In this document: positions 9,286 through 17,266 of the stretch, piece by piece
Numbering within the stretch: position 1 is the first letter of the stretch
Layout of the letters: each line of letters starts with the position of its first letter
Source of the DNA: Microbacterium sp. SZ1
Lineage (GTDB): Bacteria; Actinomycetota; Actinomycetes; Actinomycetales; Microbacteriaceae
Length of the DNA: 64,000 nt
Assembly (NCBI RefSeq): GCF_002362255.1
Contig: NZ_LPVV01000012.1
Span: 186,001 to 250,000, forward strand
Direction: 5' to 3'
Position numbers and translations under genes: made by a program
The notes under the pieces: generated by a model
The model's database searches: none
What the model was told of the DNA's origin: nothing
What the model saw: only the letters and a program-made list of their open reading frames with translations

Positions 9286-9324
9286 TGGGTTCGCCGATCC
9301 TGTCGTGGGGACAGGATGAGCCCA
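9286..9324 (+). promoter_or_regulatory. Long imperfect hairpin in the leader of the anchored-protein gene
   Basis: TGGGTTC (9286-9292) pairs with GAGCCCA (9318-9324) with one G-U, then a four-base bulge GCCG, then ATCCTGTC (9297-9304) pairs with GACAGGAT (9310-9317) over a GTGGG loop. ATTG (9273-9276) and CAAT (9326-9329) could extend it. It lies 45 bases after the DUF4012 stop and 60 before the next ATG, without a U-run, so it looks more like a leader structure than a terminator. It matches no riboswitch I recognise. Confidence 0.5.
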
Positions 9325-9383
9325 CGCAATCGGATGCAGGGGTGTGTCCGGATGCGATTCCGCGTGAATTTCTGGGGAGAATC

Positions 9384-9956
9384 ATGCTGAAGAAACTGGC
9401 TGCCATCAGCCTGACCGCTGGCGCACTCGTGCTCATCGCACCCGTTGCCGCCTCCGCCGCACCGAGCGGGTCCGACTCGTACGCAGACACGCCGCGCGTG
9501 TCCGTCGGCGACCCGGTCATCGACATCTGCGAGGTGTCCACCGTCGTCTTCGGCCCCGGCTACTTCCAGCCGTCCGAGAACGTGGGCGTGTCCGTGTCGG
9601 GTGCCAACGCCGGCGCTGCCGCGGTCTCGGGCAACACAGCCGCCGCCGACGGCAGCCTGCTGCTGACCTTCCGCCCGCCGTCCGACGGAGAGGGCTCGTA
9701 CTCGCTCGCCTTCTCGGGCTCGAGGTCGTACACCGCGCTCATCACGGTGTCGCACGGGCACGATGCGGCGGCGAGCTGTGACCACGATCCCGGCGTCGTC
9801 GCCGCAGGAACCGAGATGCCGCTCACGGGCGACGGACTGGAGCTGGCGCTCACCGGTGGCAGCGTGTCACCGTGGCTGCTCGGCGCAGGTGCCGCTGCCT
9901 TCCTCGGCGGTGGTGCACTCGTGGCCACCGGGATCGTCCGCCGCAAGCGCGCCTGA
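9384..9956 (+). CDS. Secreted surface protein with class E sortase (LAxTG) signal
   Basis: A 190-residue exported protein. Residues 1-27 are a Sec signal peptide (MLKKLAAISLTAGALVLIAP, cleavage near ASA-AP). The middle is a Ser/Gly/Ala-rich, Ig-like beta region with single cysteines in DICEVS and ASCDHD that could form a disulfide. The end has LALTG (154-158), a hydrophobic segment (WLLGAGAAAFLGGGALVA) and the basic tail RRKRA. LAxTG is the motif of class E sortases in high-GC actinobacteria; MPLTG at 145-149 is a second, poorer match. ATG at 9384 follows GGGGAGA. The protein should be covalently attached to peptidoglycan. No sortase gene is in this window. Confidence 0.85.
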   Translation: MLKKLAAISLTAGALVLIAPVAASAAPSGSDSYADTPRVSVGDPVIDICEVSTVVFGPGYFQPSENVGVSVSGANAGAAAVSGNTAAADGSLLLTFRPPSDGEGSYSLAFSGSRSYTALITVSHGHDAAASCDHDPGVVAAGTEMPLTGDGLELALTGGSVSPWLLGAGAAAFLGGGALVATGIVRRKRA

Positions 9957-10027
9957 TCCGCTCACGCACGCGGGCACCTTGACGCACGCGTGCCGAGATC
10001 AGATTCCCGCCCCGCGGGAATCGACTG

Positions 10028-10064
10028 GGCGACGGTGATCCCTCCCCCTCCGATCACCGTCGCC
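10028..10064 (+). terminator. Strong hairpin after the anchored-protein gene
   Basis: GGCGACGGTGAT (10028-10039) pairs perfectly with ATCACCGTCGCC (10053-10064), 12 bp. A smaller perfect hairpin, GATTCCCG/CGGGAATC over a 5-base loop, stands just before it at 10002-10022. Confidence 0.55.
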
Positions 10065-10090
10065 TGGCGAATCCGGTCCTGAACCGGAAG

Positions 10091-10131
10091 GCCCACGGCC
10101 GTCCTCTCACTCCCGGGAGCCGGCCGTGGGC
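10091..10131. terminator. Hairpin between convergent genes
   Basis: GCCCACGGCCG (10091-10101) pairs with CGGCCGTGGGC (10121-10131), 11 bp, with TTATTC after it on the plus strand. It is the third inverted repeat in the 217-base spacer 9957-10173 and can serve the convergent LCP gene as well. Confidence 0.55.
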
Positions 10132-10173
10132 TTATTCATCGTCACGGGAGATCGCCCCGTGCCCGAGACCCGC

Positions 10174-11628
10174 TCAGGGAGCGGGAGTCGGGGTCGGGGT
10201 AGGCGGATGCAGCGTCTGCTGGACGAGCTCGTGGATGTAGCCGTAGTCCGGCGAGTGCTCGTCGATGCCGTTCTCCGGTGTGAGCTCGATCGTCGTGACC
10301 GTCTGCTCCTTCGCCTTCGTCATCAGGTCGAAGAACTCCGGCAGCTTGTCCTGTGGAAGATCGGTGCTGATGAGCGCCGTTCCCGCCGCAGCGACCTCGT
10401 TGAACCGCGTCAGCACGGTCTGCGGAGTGAACTGCGCGAGGATCGCCTCCTGCAGCTCGCGCTGCCGCTTCATGCGGTCCCAGTCACTGGTCGTATAGCG
10501 CGAGCGCGCGTACCACTGGGCTGTGTCGCCGTCCATGTGCTGCTGCCCCGGCTCGATCCAGCCGATCGCCCAGGCATCGACGTCGTGCGGGTCGACGCCG
10601 TCCGGCGGACCGCCCTTCGGCAGTCTCTCGGTGACGTTGATGTCCACGCCGCCGAGAGCGTCGACGAGGGCGGCGAAGCCGTGCATGTCGACGAACACGT
10701 AGTACGGGATCTCGATGCCGAGCACGCCCTCCGCAGCATCCTTCGTCGCCTCGATGCCGGGATCGGAGCCGTGGGCCGCCGCATCCGGGTACAGGCTCTT
10801 GCCGCCGTCCTCTCGACAGATCTCCGCCGCGTTACGGACGTGGTTCATCCAGCCGTTCCAGCCGCACGAGTTCGAGCTGTGCCCCTCGAAGCCGTTCGGG
10901 TACAGCGCCTGCATCGGGCTGCCGTCGCTGAACGGCGCGTTCGGCAGCTCGCGAGGAATACCCGTGATGGTTACCGCCCCGGTGTCGGCGTTGACCGACA
11001 CCACGGAGATGCTGTCGAACCGCATCGAGTCACGTCCGTCGCCGCTGTCGGCTCCGAGCAGCAGGATGTTGTAGTACCCGTCGCTCGGCGGCAGGCTCGG
11101 CCCGCTCTGACCGAAGATCGTCGAGATGGTGTTCCGGGCCGAGCCCACGATGGACGATGCGTAGGCAGTCGACCCGCCGACGAGTCCGAGGATCAGGAGT
11201 GCGACGAGCGGGATCGCGAACTTCGACGGTCCGGGAATCCGCACCAGCCTCACGATGCGCAGAGCGTCGAACGTCAACACGATCCACAGCAGGATGTACG
11301 CGATGAGCAGCACTTGGACGATCGTGAGGATCACGGCCGAGATCCACCCGCCGCCGACCGTGAGCCAGAGGAAGACCGGGCGTGCGAAGAGCGCGAGGCC
11401 CACCGTCACCACGACGAGGAACCACGACAACAGCGTCGCGCCGAGGCCGAAACGACCGAGCTTCCGGTTGCCGGCGACCACCTGCGCTGAGCCGGGGATC
11501 AGAACGTTCAGGAGAACGATCCACCACCCGCGCTTCGCCATCATGCCGGCATCCGCGGTGTCGGGATTCCGCATGGGGCGCGTCTCGATGAGCGGTCGCG
11601 CCGCACCACGCGGCGGCGCAAGGGTCAC
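10174..11628 (-). CDS. LytR-CpsA-Psr (LCP) family glycopolymer ligase
   Basis: LCP enzymes attach lipid-linked wall polymers (teichoic acid, arabinogalactan or capsule) to peptidoglycan on the outer membrane face. This 484-residue protein has about four membrane segments in its first 165 residues ([64 protein letters not shown]), more than the single anchor of many LCPs. The LCP domain follows: [20 protein letters not shown], then TITGIPREL, and further the conserved [18 protein letters not shown]. The C-terminus ends in a Pro-Thr tail. The GTG at 11628 overlaps the purE stop as GTGA. It is the only ligase candidate beside the Wzm/Wzt exporter here, so it is the likely last step of that pathway (inference). 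Confidence 0.93.
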   Translation of the reverse strand: MTLAPPRGAARPLIETRPMRNPDTADAGMMAKRGWWIVLLNVLIPGSAQVVAGNRKLGRFGLGATLLSWFLVVVTVGLALFARPVFLWLTVGGGWISAVILTIVQVLLIAYILLWIVLTFDALRIVRLVRIPGPSKFAIPLVALLILGLVGGSTAYASSIVGSARNTISTIFGQSGPSLPPSDGYYNILLLGADSGDGRDSMRFDSISVVSVNADTGAVTITGIPRELPNAPFSDGSPMQALYPNGFEGHSSNSCGWNGWMNHVRNAAEICREDGGKSLYPDAAAHGSDPGIEATKDAAEGVLGIEIPYYVFVDMHGFAALVDALGGVDINVTERLPKGGPPDGVDPHDVDAWAIGWIEPGQQHMDGDTAQWYARSRYTTSDWDRMKRQRELQEAILAQFTPQTVLTRFNEVAAAGTALISTDLPQDKLPEFFDLMTKAKEQTVTTIELTPENGIDEHSPDYGYIHELVQQTLHPPTPTPTPAP

Positions 11629-12140
11629 AGCGAACCCTTCAGCCGCTCGTTCTTCTCCTCGACCTGCGCTTCGAGGTCGAGGGCGTACGCCTCGACGCGG
11701 TCGGCGAGGTCGTCGTCGGACGTCCCGAGGATGCGTACCGCGAGGAGGCCGGCGTTCTTCGCCCCGCCGATCGACACCGTGGCCACCGGGATGCCGGCCG
11801 GCATCTGCACGATCGACAGCAGCGAATCCATGCCGTCCAGGTACGCGAGCGGGACGGGGACGCCGATGACGGGTAGCGCCGTCATCGAGGCGAGCATCCC
11901 GGGCAGATGCGCGGCGCCGCCGGCGCCCGCGATGATCACCCTGATGCCGCGGCCGCGTGCCTCGCGCGCGTACTGCATCAGCTTGTCGGGGGTGCGGTGA
12001 GCCGAGACGACCTCGACCTCGTGCGGGATGCCGAAGCCGCTGAGCGCCTGAGAAGCGTCGCTCATCACACGCCAGTCCGAGTCGGAACCCATGACGACGC
12101 CGACCAGTGGAGCGGCAGAGGAGTGCAGTGGCTCAGTCAC
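11625..12140 (-). CDS. purE: N5-carboxyaminoimidazole ribonucleotide mutase PurE
   Basis: Converts N5-CAIR to CAIR in purine synthesis, the step after PurK. The 171 residues show the class I PurE signature: GSDSDW (18-23), SAHRTP (46-51) and [11 protein letters not shown] (71-81). The length is normal for the family. The start is a GTG at 12140, with TAGCCT six bases upstream on the minus strand, so purE has its own probable leaderless promoter although it follows purK by only 70 bases. Its stop overlaps the LCP start, linking a purine gene to an envelope gene in one transcript. Confidence 0.96.
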   Translation of the reverse strand: MTEPLHSSAAPLVGVVMGSDSDWRVMSDASQALSGFGIPHEVEVVSAHRTPDKLMQYAREARGRGIRVIIAGAGGAAHLPGMLASMTALPVIGVPVPLAYLDGMDSLLSIVQMPAGIPVATVSIGGAKNAGLLAVRILGTSDDDLADRVEAYALDLEAQVEEKNERLKGSL

Positions 12141-12146
12141 CCACTC

Positions 12147-12152
12147 AGGCTA
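12147..12152 (-). promoter_or_regulatory. -10 box (TAGCCT) of purE
   Basis: Minus-strand TAGCCT, then GAGTGG, then the GTG start. The 6-base spacer predicts a leaderless purE message. Confidence 0.5.
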
Positions 12153-12210
12153 CGGTCTACGGCTGGGAGATCCCCCGAACGGCACGCGAGGAACACCGAG
12201 CCACTGCGCC

Positions 12211-13335
12211 TCAGTCGAAGTGGGCTGCCGCCGCCCTGGCGACGTACACGACGTCGTCGAGGTCGTCGCCCGACACGTTCACGTGGCCGACCTTTCGGCC
12301 GGGACGCGGGTCCTTGCCATAGGTGTGGATCTTCGCCGAGGGGTGCTCGATCATGGCTCCGGCGAAACGCTCCCCGATCGTGCCCTCCTGGGGGCCGCCG
12401 AGGATGTTGACCATGACCGACCACGGCGAGCGGGGCCCCGGGTCGCCGAGGGGCAGGTCGGCGACAGCCCGGAGGTGCTGCTCGAACTGACCGGTCACGG
12501 CACCGTCCTGGCTCCAGTGGCCGCTGTTGTGCGGGCGCATGGCGAGCTCGTTCACGAGGATCCGCTCATCATCGGTCTCGAAGAGCTCGACCGCGAGCAT
12601 GCCGGTGACACCGAGCCCTTCGGCGATCTTCCGCCCGATGCCCTCCGCCACCCGCACGAGGCGGTCGGCGGCCGCCGGCGCGGGGGCGATCACCTCGGCG
12701 CACACCCCTTCGCGCTGCACGGTCTCCACGACGGGATAGGCGACCATGTCGCCGCTCGGACGTCGCGCCACCTGCTGTGCGAGCTCGCGGACGAACCCGA
12801 CGAGCTCCTCCACGAGCAGCGCCTCGCCGTCCGCCAGAGCATCCAGCCAGTCCTGCGCCTCGTCCGCCGCACGTACGACGCGCACGCCCTTGCCGTCATA
12901 GCCGCCGCGCGGAGTCTTGACCACGCCGCGCCCGTCGTGGGCGTCGAGGAAGGCCTGGAGCTCGGCCGCGTCGCGCGCGGGCGCCCAGTCGGGCTGCGGC
13001 ACGCCCAGTTCGGCGAGGCGCGAACGCATCACGAGCTTGTCCTGCGCGAACTGCAGAGCGTCCGGTCCTGGATGCACCTCGACCCCTTCGGCGACGAGCG
13101 CACGGAGGATCTCCTGCGGCACGTGCTCGTGGTCGAACGTGACGACATCGACATCCTTGACGAACTCCCTGACGGTGTCGAGGTCGCGATAGTCGCCGAC
13201 GGCCGTGGCCGCGAGCTGGGCCGACATGCCCTCGTTCTCGGCGAGGACCCGCAGGTCGAGTCCGAGTTCGACCGCCGGAGCGATCATCATCCTGGCCAGC
13301 TGGCCTCCACCGATCACGCCTACGCGCAGCGCCAT
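12211..13335 (-). CDS. purK: N5-carboxyaminoimidazole ribonucleotide synthetase PurK
   Basis: ATP-grasp enzyme that makes N5-CAIR from AIR, bicarbonate and ATP, feeding PurE. The N-terminus has the nucleotide-binding GVIGGGQLARM, the central grasp region has VVKTPRGGYDGKGVRV, and the C-half has NELAMRPHNSGHW, all classic PurK motifs. At 374 residues it has normal length. The ATG at 13335 is chosen over the upstream extension because GGAGG stands directly before it and the homologous N-terminus begins here. It lies in a minus-strand run PH protein, purK, purE, LCP. Confidence 0.96.
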   Translation of the reverse strand: MALRVGVIGGGQLARMMIAPAVELGLDLRVLAENEGMSAQLAATAVGDYRDLDTVREFVKDVDVVTFDHEHVPQEILRALVAEGVEVHPGPDALQFAQDKLVMRSRLAELGVPQPDWAPARDAAELQAFLDAHDGRGVVKTPRGGYDGKGVRVVRAADEAQDWLDALADGEALLVEELVGFVRELAQQVARRPSGDMVAYPVVETVQREGVCAEVIAPAPAAADRLVRVAEGIGRKIAEGLGVTGMLAVELFETDDERILVNELAMRPHNSGHWSQDGAVTGQFEQHLRAVADLPLGDPGPRSPWSVMVNILGGPQEGTIGERFAGAMIEHPSAKIHTYGKDPRPGRKVGHVNVSGDDLDDVVYVARAAAAHFD

Positions 13336-13408
13336 GTGCCGCCTCCATTCGTCGGGACCATTCTTCCGCATCCGCGCGACCTCATTCACACGGGTGCGGG
13401 CGGTCCGC

Positions 13409-13963
13409 TCAGAAGGCGGAGGTACCGTCCTGCCCGGACTGCGCGTCGCGGTGGGCGAGGATCTGGCTGACCTCGATCTGGTCGGCGAGCGTCTCGTGCA
13501 CCAGCCGGACGTTCGGCACGTTCGCGAGTCGGAGCGGCGCGTCGACGCCGTTCGAGAGCGTGATGGTTCCCGCTCCCCACAGCCTCTGCAGGGCCCCGCG
13601 CCGTACGCCGATCGTGTAACCCCGCGCGTGCGACATCTCCTGTCGATTGCGTGCGCCGATGCCGTGGTGCACGATCACCCGCCGCGTCGTCACGGTGACG
13701 GTGCGCGACCACCAGACGATCCACGGGATCACGACGAGCAGTAGGGTCAGAGCGCCCGCGGCGCTCAGCAGCATCCAGTTCTCGAACGGCTCGGGGAGGT
13801 TGTCGAAGAAGTACCCAGTGCCGCCGAAGACCCCGATGAGCACGAGGGCCGACCAGGTCAACCGGCGCGCGTGACCGCGGAAGCGCGCGATGAGCAGTTC
13901 CTCCGACGGCACACCGGGAGGCGGCATCGTCGGCCGGCCGCCGAGTGTCACGGGCTGGGTCAC
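13409..13963 (-). CDS. Membrane protein with bacterial PH domain
   Basis: A 184-residue protein with two membrane segments (SALVLIGVFGGTGYFF and LLSAAGALTLLLVVIPWIVWW) followed by a cytoplasmic bacterial PH-like domain (TVTVTTRRVIVHHGIGARNRQ, then ITLSNGVDAPLRLANVPN). The family (PF03703-like) has no known enzyme activity and is thought to act in membrane or wall-associated complexes. GTG start at 13963; CACAAT six bases upstream is a weak -10. It stands 73 bases before purK and 54 after birA, so it is probably part of one minus-strand run. Confidence 0.82.
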   Translation of the reverse strand: MTQPVTLGGRPTMPPPGVPSEELLIARFRGHARRLTWSALVLIGVFGGTGYFFDNLPEPFENWMLLSAAGALTLLLVVIPWIVWWSRTVTVTTRRVIVHHGIGARNRQEMSHARGYTIGVRRGALQRLWGAGTITLSNGVDAPLRLANVPNVRLVHETLADQIEVSQILAHRDAQSGQDGTSAF

Positions 13964-14017
13964 CCCTCCATTGTGCCCGCGATCACGGACAATCCCGCTC
14001 TCCCGTGACTCCGCGTG

Positions 14018-14788
14018 TCAGCGCTGAGCTGGGCGGACATGCACGACGTCGCCCGCGGACACCGCATGGGTGTCAGCGCCGACACGGACGACGAGCCGCC
14101 CATCCTCGTCGATCGTCTCGGCCTTGCCCTCGAGGAACCTGTCCCCCGGCAGCGAGACCCGCACGTCGAGACCGATCGTCACGCACCGCTCGACGACGGC
14201 GGCGTGAAGTCCGCTCGACACCGCGTCACCGGACTCCGCGAGCGCATCGATCCAGGCCGACAGCCGCTCGAGGTAGGTCGCGAGCAGGCGGTCGACATCG
14301 ACGGTCGACCCCAGGGCCGCGAAGGACGTCGCGGTGGGTACGGGCAGTTCGGCCTCCGTCATCGCGGTGTTCACGCCACTCCCGACGATCACGGCGTCGC
14401 CCGCGCCCTCGGCGAGGATGCCGCAGATCTTGCGTCCGTCGACGAGCACGTCGTTCGGCCACTTCACCGCGACCGCGTGGTCGGCGAGCTGCGCGGCGAC
14501 CGCGTCCACCATCGCCGCACCCGCCGCCAGCGGGATCCAGCCGCGCGCGCTCGGAATGTCGGGGAGACGACGCAGCACGACCGACGCGGCGAGCGCCGTC
14601 CCGGCGGGAGCGGACCAGGTGCGGTCGAGCCGGCCGCGCCCGGCGGTCTGGTTCTCGGTCAGCAGCACGGACAGGTGCGGCCAGCCGTCGGTATCCGTCG
14701 CGAACATCCGCAGCGCCGCGTTGGTCGAGCCGACCTCATCGAGCTCTTCGACGCGTGACGCTATCTCGCGAGTGCGCTGCAAATCCAC
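14018..14788 (-). CDS. birA: Biotin-[acetyl-CoA-carboxylase] ligase BirA
   Basis: Transfers biotin through biotinyl-AMP to the lysine of carboxylase carrier domains. The protein has DEVGSTNAAL, the biotinyl-AMP loop GRGRLDRTW (the GRGR form of the motif), KWPNDVLVDGRKICGIL, and the small C-terminal SH3-like domain. At 256 residues it lacks the N-terminal helix-turn-helix of the E. coli repressor type, so it is a monofunctional class I ligase. GTG start at 14788 with GGAG upstream, two bases after the stop of the preceding glycerophosphotransferase-like gene. A biotin-dependent carboxylase is not in this window. Confidence 0.95.
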   Translation of the reverse strand: MDLQRTREIASRVEELDEVGSTNAALRMFATDTDGWPHLSVLLTENQTAGRGRLDRTWSAPAGTALAASVVLRRLPDIPSARGWIPLAAGAAMVDAVAAQLADHAVAVKWPNDVLVDGRKICGILAEGAGDAVIVGSGVNTAMTEAELPVPTATSFAALGSTVDVDRLLATYLERLSAWIDALAESGDAVSSGLHAAVVERCVTIGLDVRVSLPGDRFLEGKAETIDEDGRLVVRVGADTHAVSAGDVVHVRPAQR

Positions 14789-14790
14789 GG

Positions 14791-16071
14791 TCAGAGCTCC
14801 TCGTCGGCCTCGTCGTCATCGTCGTCCTCGTCACCCCGGACGACACCGATCTCCCGCGCCTGCCACTCGTCCCACTCGGACATGAGCCGTTCGATGGCGG
14901 CGTGGAACTTCGCGGTCGCGACGCCGGGGGTCGTGTCGCCGAAGTAGTGCTGCACCCACATGCGCAGACGCGCGATCGCCGCCTCGTCGGCACGCACCCG
15001 CTCCACGTGGCCGAGGATGTCGCTCGCGGCATCCGCGTCGAGCCACTCGCAGTCGGAGAGGTAGCCGCTCGTGTCGACCTCCGCGCGGTCGTCGGCGGGC
15101 CGCGTGATCATCAGCGGCTTCCCCACGGCCAGGCGGTCGTAGACCATCGCGGAGATGTCGACCACGGCGACGTCGGCCGCCGCGAGCTGCCAACCGAGCT
15201 CCGCACCGTCGTCGTAGACGTGCTGGGCTCCGGGATCGGCGCTGTTCGCGGCGGAGATGGCCGCCAGGATGCGACGATGCGCCGCACCGTACTCCGGGTC
15301 GACCACACCGCTCCGGGGATGGGGCCGGTAGATGAGACGGTGCGTCCTCGACGCCAGCACGGCGGCGGTGAGGGCCTCGCCGTGCGAGGCGATGGAGCCG
15401 TAGTGGGCGCTCGGGCGGTCGCCCTCCCAGGTCGGGGCGTACAGGACCACCGTGCGGTCGTCGGCGGCGTACGGCAGGTCACCCGAGTAGTGGTCGGCCT
15501 GCGGACGCCCGATCTCGATGGTCCGGCGATCGATGTCGTAGTCCCAGAGCGTGCGGTCGAGCCTGTCGCGGGCGGCCTGACCGGCGACCAGGGCGTAGTC
15601 GTACGCCTTGTACTGGTTCGTGGTCATGTACATCTTGTCGGACTCGCCGTGGTTGATGAACACGTGCCAGCGACGCCCGTACCGGAACATCTGGAAGTTG
15701 CGAGTGTTCTGATTCACGTAGAGGACAACCCGGATGTCCTGCGTCGCGACGAAGCGCTCCAGATCCCGCACGGTCGGAACGAAGGCCACGGGCGGGGCAT
15801 CCTCGTCCAGAAGCTTGTCGGCGCCGGTCGCCGCACGAGAGAGGACGACGACGGGCCAGCGCTTCGAGAGCTCGCCGAGCGGACGGTACCACTGGCGCAT
15901 CTGGTACATGTTCACGTCGCCGTCGGCGAAGTACACGGCCACCTGGTAGTGGCCGGCCGGGTGCGGGTCGCGCTCGGCCAGCCGGCGCCGAACCCTCTGC
16001 ACGGCCTTCCGGGAGGCGAGCGCGCGCTTGAGCAGTCGGTAGGCCTTCTTCGCGTCGGAGAGTGCACCCAT
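14791..16071 (-). CDS. CDP-glycerol glycerophosphotransferase-like protein (first of three)
   Basis: A 426-residue TagB/TagF-like protein. Family members transfer glycerol phosphate, or a similar polyol phosphate, from a CDP-activated donor to wall teichoic acid precursors at the inner membrane face. Visible family features are HVFINHGESDKMY in the place of the HGTPLK motif, VVLYAPTWEGDRPS, LIYRPHPRSG and AAADVAVVDISAMVYDRLAVGKP, where the usual D-Y-S-S is replaced by D-I-S-A. A run of aspartates and glutamates ends the protein. ATG at 16071 has TATCCT six bases upstream. The altered motifs suggest a different polyol or sugar-phosphate acceptor from classic TagF. Confidence 0.85.
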   Translation of the reverse strand: MGALSDAKKAYRLLKRALASRKAVQRVRRRLAERDPHPAGHYQVAVYFADGDVNMYQMRQWYRPLGELSKRWPVVVLSRAATGADKLLDEDAPPVAFVPTVRDLERFVATQDIRVVLYVNQNTRNFQMFRYGRRWHVFINHGESDKMYMTTNQYKAYDYALVAGQAARDRLDRTLWDYDIDRRTIEIGRPQADHYSGDLPYAADDRTVVLYAPTWEGDRPSAHYGSIASHGEALTAAVLASRTHRLIYRPHPRSGVVDPEYGAAHRRILAAISAANSADPGAQHVYDDGAELGWQLAAADVAVVDISAMVYDRLAVGKPLMITRPADDRAEVDTSGYLSDCEWLDADAASDILGHVERVRADEAAIARLRMWVQHYFGDTTPGVATAKFHAAIERLMSEWDEWQAREIGVVRGDEDDDDDEADEEL

Positions 16072-16077
16072 CCCTCC

Positions 16078-16083
16078 AGGATA
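16078..16083 (-). promoter_or_regulatory. -10 box (TATCCT) before the glycerophosphotransferase-like gene
   Basis: Minus-strand TATCCT, then GGAGGG, then ATG at 16071. GGAGGG could also serve as a ribosome site on a longer transcript. Confidence 0.5.
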
Positions 16084-16171
16084 CCGAGTGGCGTCGGCCC
16101 GCCCCGCCCTGCCGAAGTCCCGAACGGCGACGCATCAGGGAACGGTCGAGCGCTCGTGCCATGATCATGGT

Positions 16172-17245
16172 GTGCCACACAGAGACGACGACGCCACAGG
16201 GGCAGGGGTGTCGTTCGTCATGCCCGTGCTGAACGAACGCGACTATCTCGAGCACGCCGTCGGCTCGGTGCTCTCGCAGGAGCTGGCGGTGCCGGCCGAG
16301 CTCGTGCTCGCACTGGGCCCGTCGAGCGACGGCACGACCGAGCTGGCGAAGCGTCTCGCCGCCGCCGACGACCGCATCCGCCTCGTCGACAACCCGGAGG
16401 CGCACATCCCCGTCGGCCTCAACGCCGCAATCCGCGCCAGCCGCTACGACACCGTCATCCGGGTCGACGCACACTCCGAGCTGTCGCCGGGATACGCCGC
16501 GCGCGCCCTCGCGACCTTGCAGCGCACCGGCGCCGCCAACGTCGGCGGCGTCATGCACGCCGACGGCCGTACACCGTTCCAGAAGGCCGTCGCGCGGCTG
16601 TACAACTCCCCCGTCGGCCTGGGCGGCGGCGCCTATCACGGGGGAACGCGGGAAGGCGAGGCAGAGTCCGCCTACCTCGGCGTCATGCGCCGCGCCGTGG
16701 TCGAAGAGGTCGGCTTCTTCGACGAGTCGATCCGCCGCGGAGAGGACTGGGAACTCAACCTCCGCATCCGCCAGGCCGGACACCTCGTATGGTTCGATCC
16801 GCAGCTGTCGGTGACGTATTGGCCGCGGGAGAGCTGGATCCGCCTGGCGCGGCAGTTCCGTGCGACCGGCGCGTGGCGGGGCGAGCTCGTCCGTCGGTTC
16901 GGGCGGCGCAACGGCATCCGTTTCTTCGCTCCGCCCGCTCTCGTCGCCATCGTCGCCGCGGCACTCGTTCTCGCCGGGCTGCAGGTGACGGGCGTCGTCG
17001 GTCAGGCGCTCTCCTGGGTGCTCTCCGCTCTGCTGTACCTGCCCCTGCTCGCCTACGTGCTGCTCGTGCTGGCCGTGGCCGCGCTCCCGGGCGGCGGCGG
17101 GCCGCGTCAACGGATGTGGACGGCCATCGTGATGCCGACCATGCACCTCTCCTGGGGAATCGGCTTCCTCGGTGGAGTGCTGCGCGGCGCGCGCGACACC
17201 GTCGACGCGTCGAGACTGGGCACCAGGAACACGCCACTCCCCTGA
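16172..17245 (+). CDS. ExoA-like GT2 glycosyltransferase with C-terminal membrane segments
   Basis: A GT2 enzyme similar to the succinoglycan-type transferase ExoA. Motifs in order are FVMPVLNERDYLEHA, LALGPSSDGTTELAKR, the metal-binding VIRVDAHSELSPGYA, and IRRGEDWELNLRIRQ, which has the catalytic E-D-W-E. The last 110 residues hold about three hydrophobic segments that anchor it in the membrane. The GTG at 16172 is chosen because CATGAT lies six bases before it; upstream codons have no ribosome site. It is transcribed opposite to its neighbours and probably adds a side sugar or starts the same envelope polymer. Confidence 0.86.
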   Translation: MPHRDDDATGAGVSFVMPVLNERDYLEHAVGSVLSQELAVPAELVLALGPSSDGTTELAKRLAAADDRIRLVDNPEAHIPVGLNAAIRASRYDTVIRVDAHSELSPGYAARALATLQRTGAANVGGVMHADGRTPFQKAVARLYNSPVGLGGGAYHGGTREGEAESAYLGVMRRAVVEEVGFFDESIRRGEDWELNLRIRQAGHLVWFDPQLSVTYWPRESWIRLARQFRATGAWRGELVRRFGRRNGIRFFAPPALVAIVAAALVLAGLQVTGVVGQALSWVLSALLYLPLLAYVLLVLAVAALPGGGGPRQRMWTAIVMPTMHLSWGIGFLGGVLRGARDTVDASRLGTRNTPLP

Positions 17246-17266
17246 CGCCCGTCCCCGCAGCGCGCG

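Noticed and set aside
9286..9324. Terminator of the DUF4012 gene
   Set aside because: It is 45 bases beyond the stop, lacks a U-run and has a bulged two-part stem, so a leader structure is favoured, though termination is not excluded.
15479..17146. Minus-strand open frame of 555 codons across the ExoA-like gene
   Set aside because: It is antisense to the ExoA-like GT2 and then out of frame with the glycerophosphotransferase-like gene; no domain is visible.
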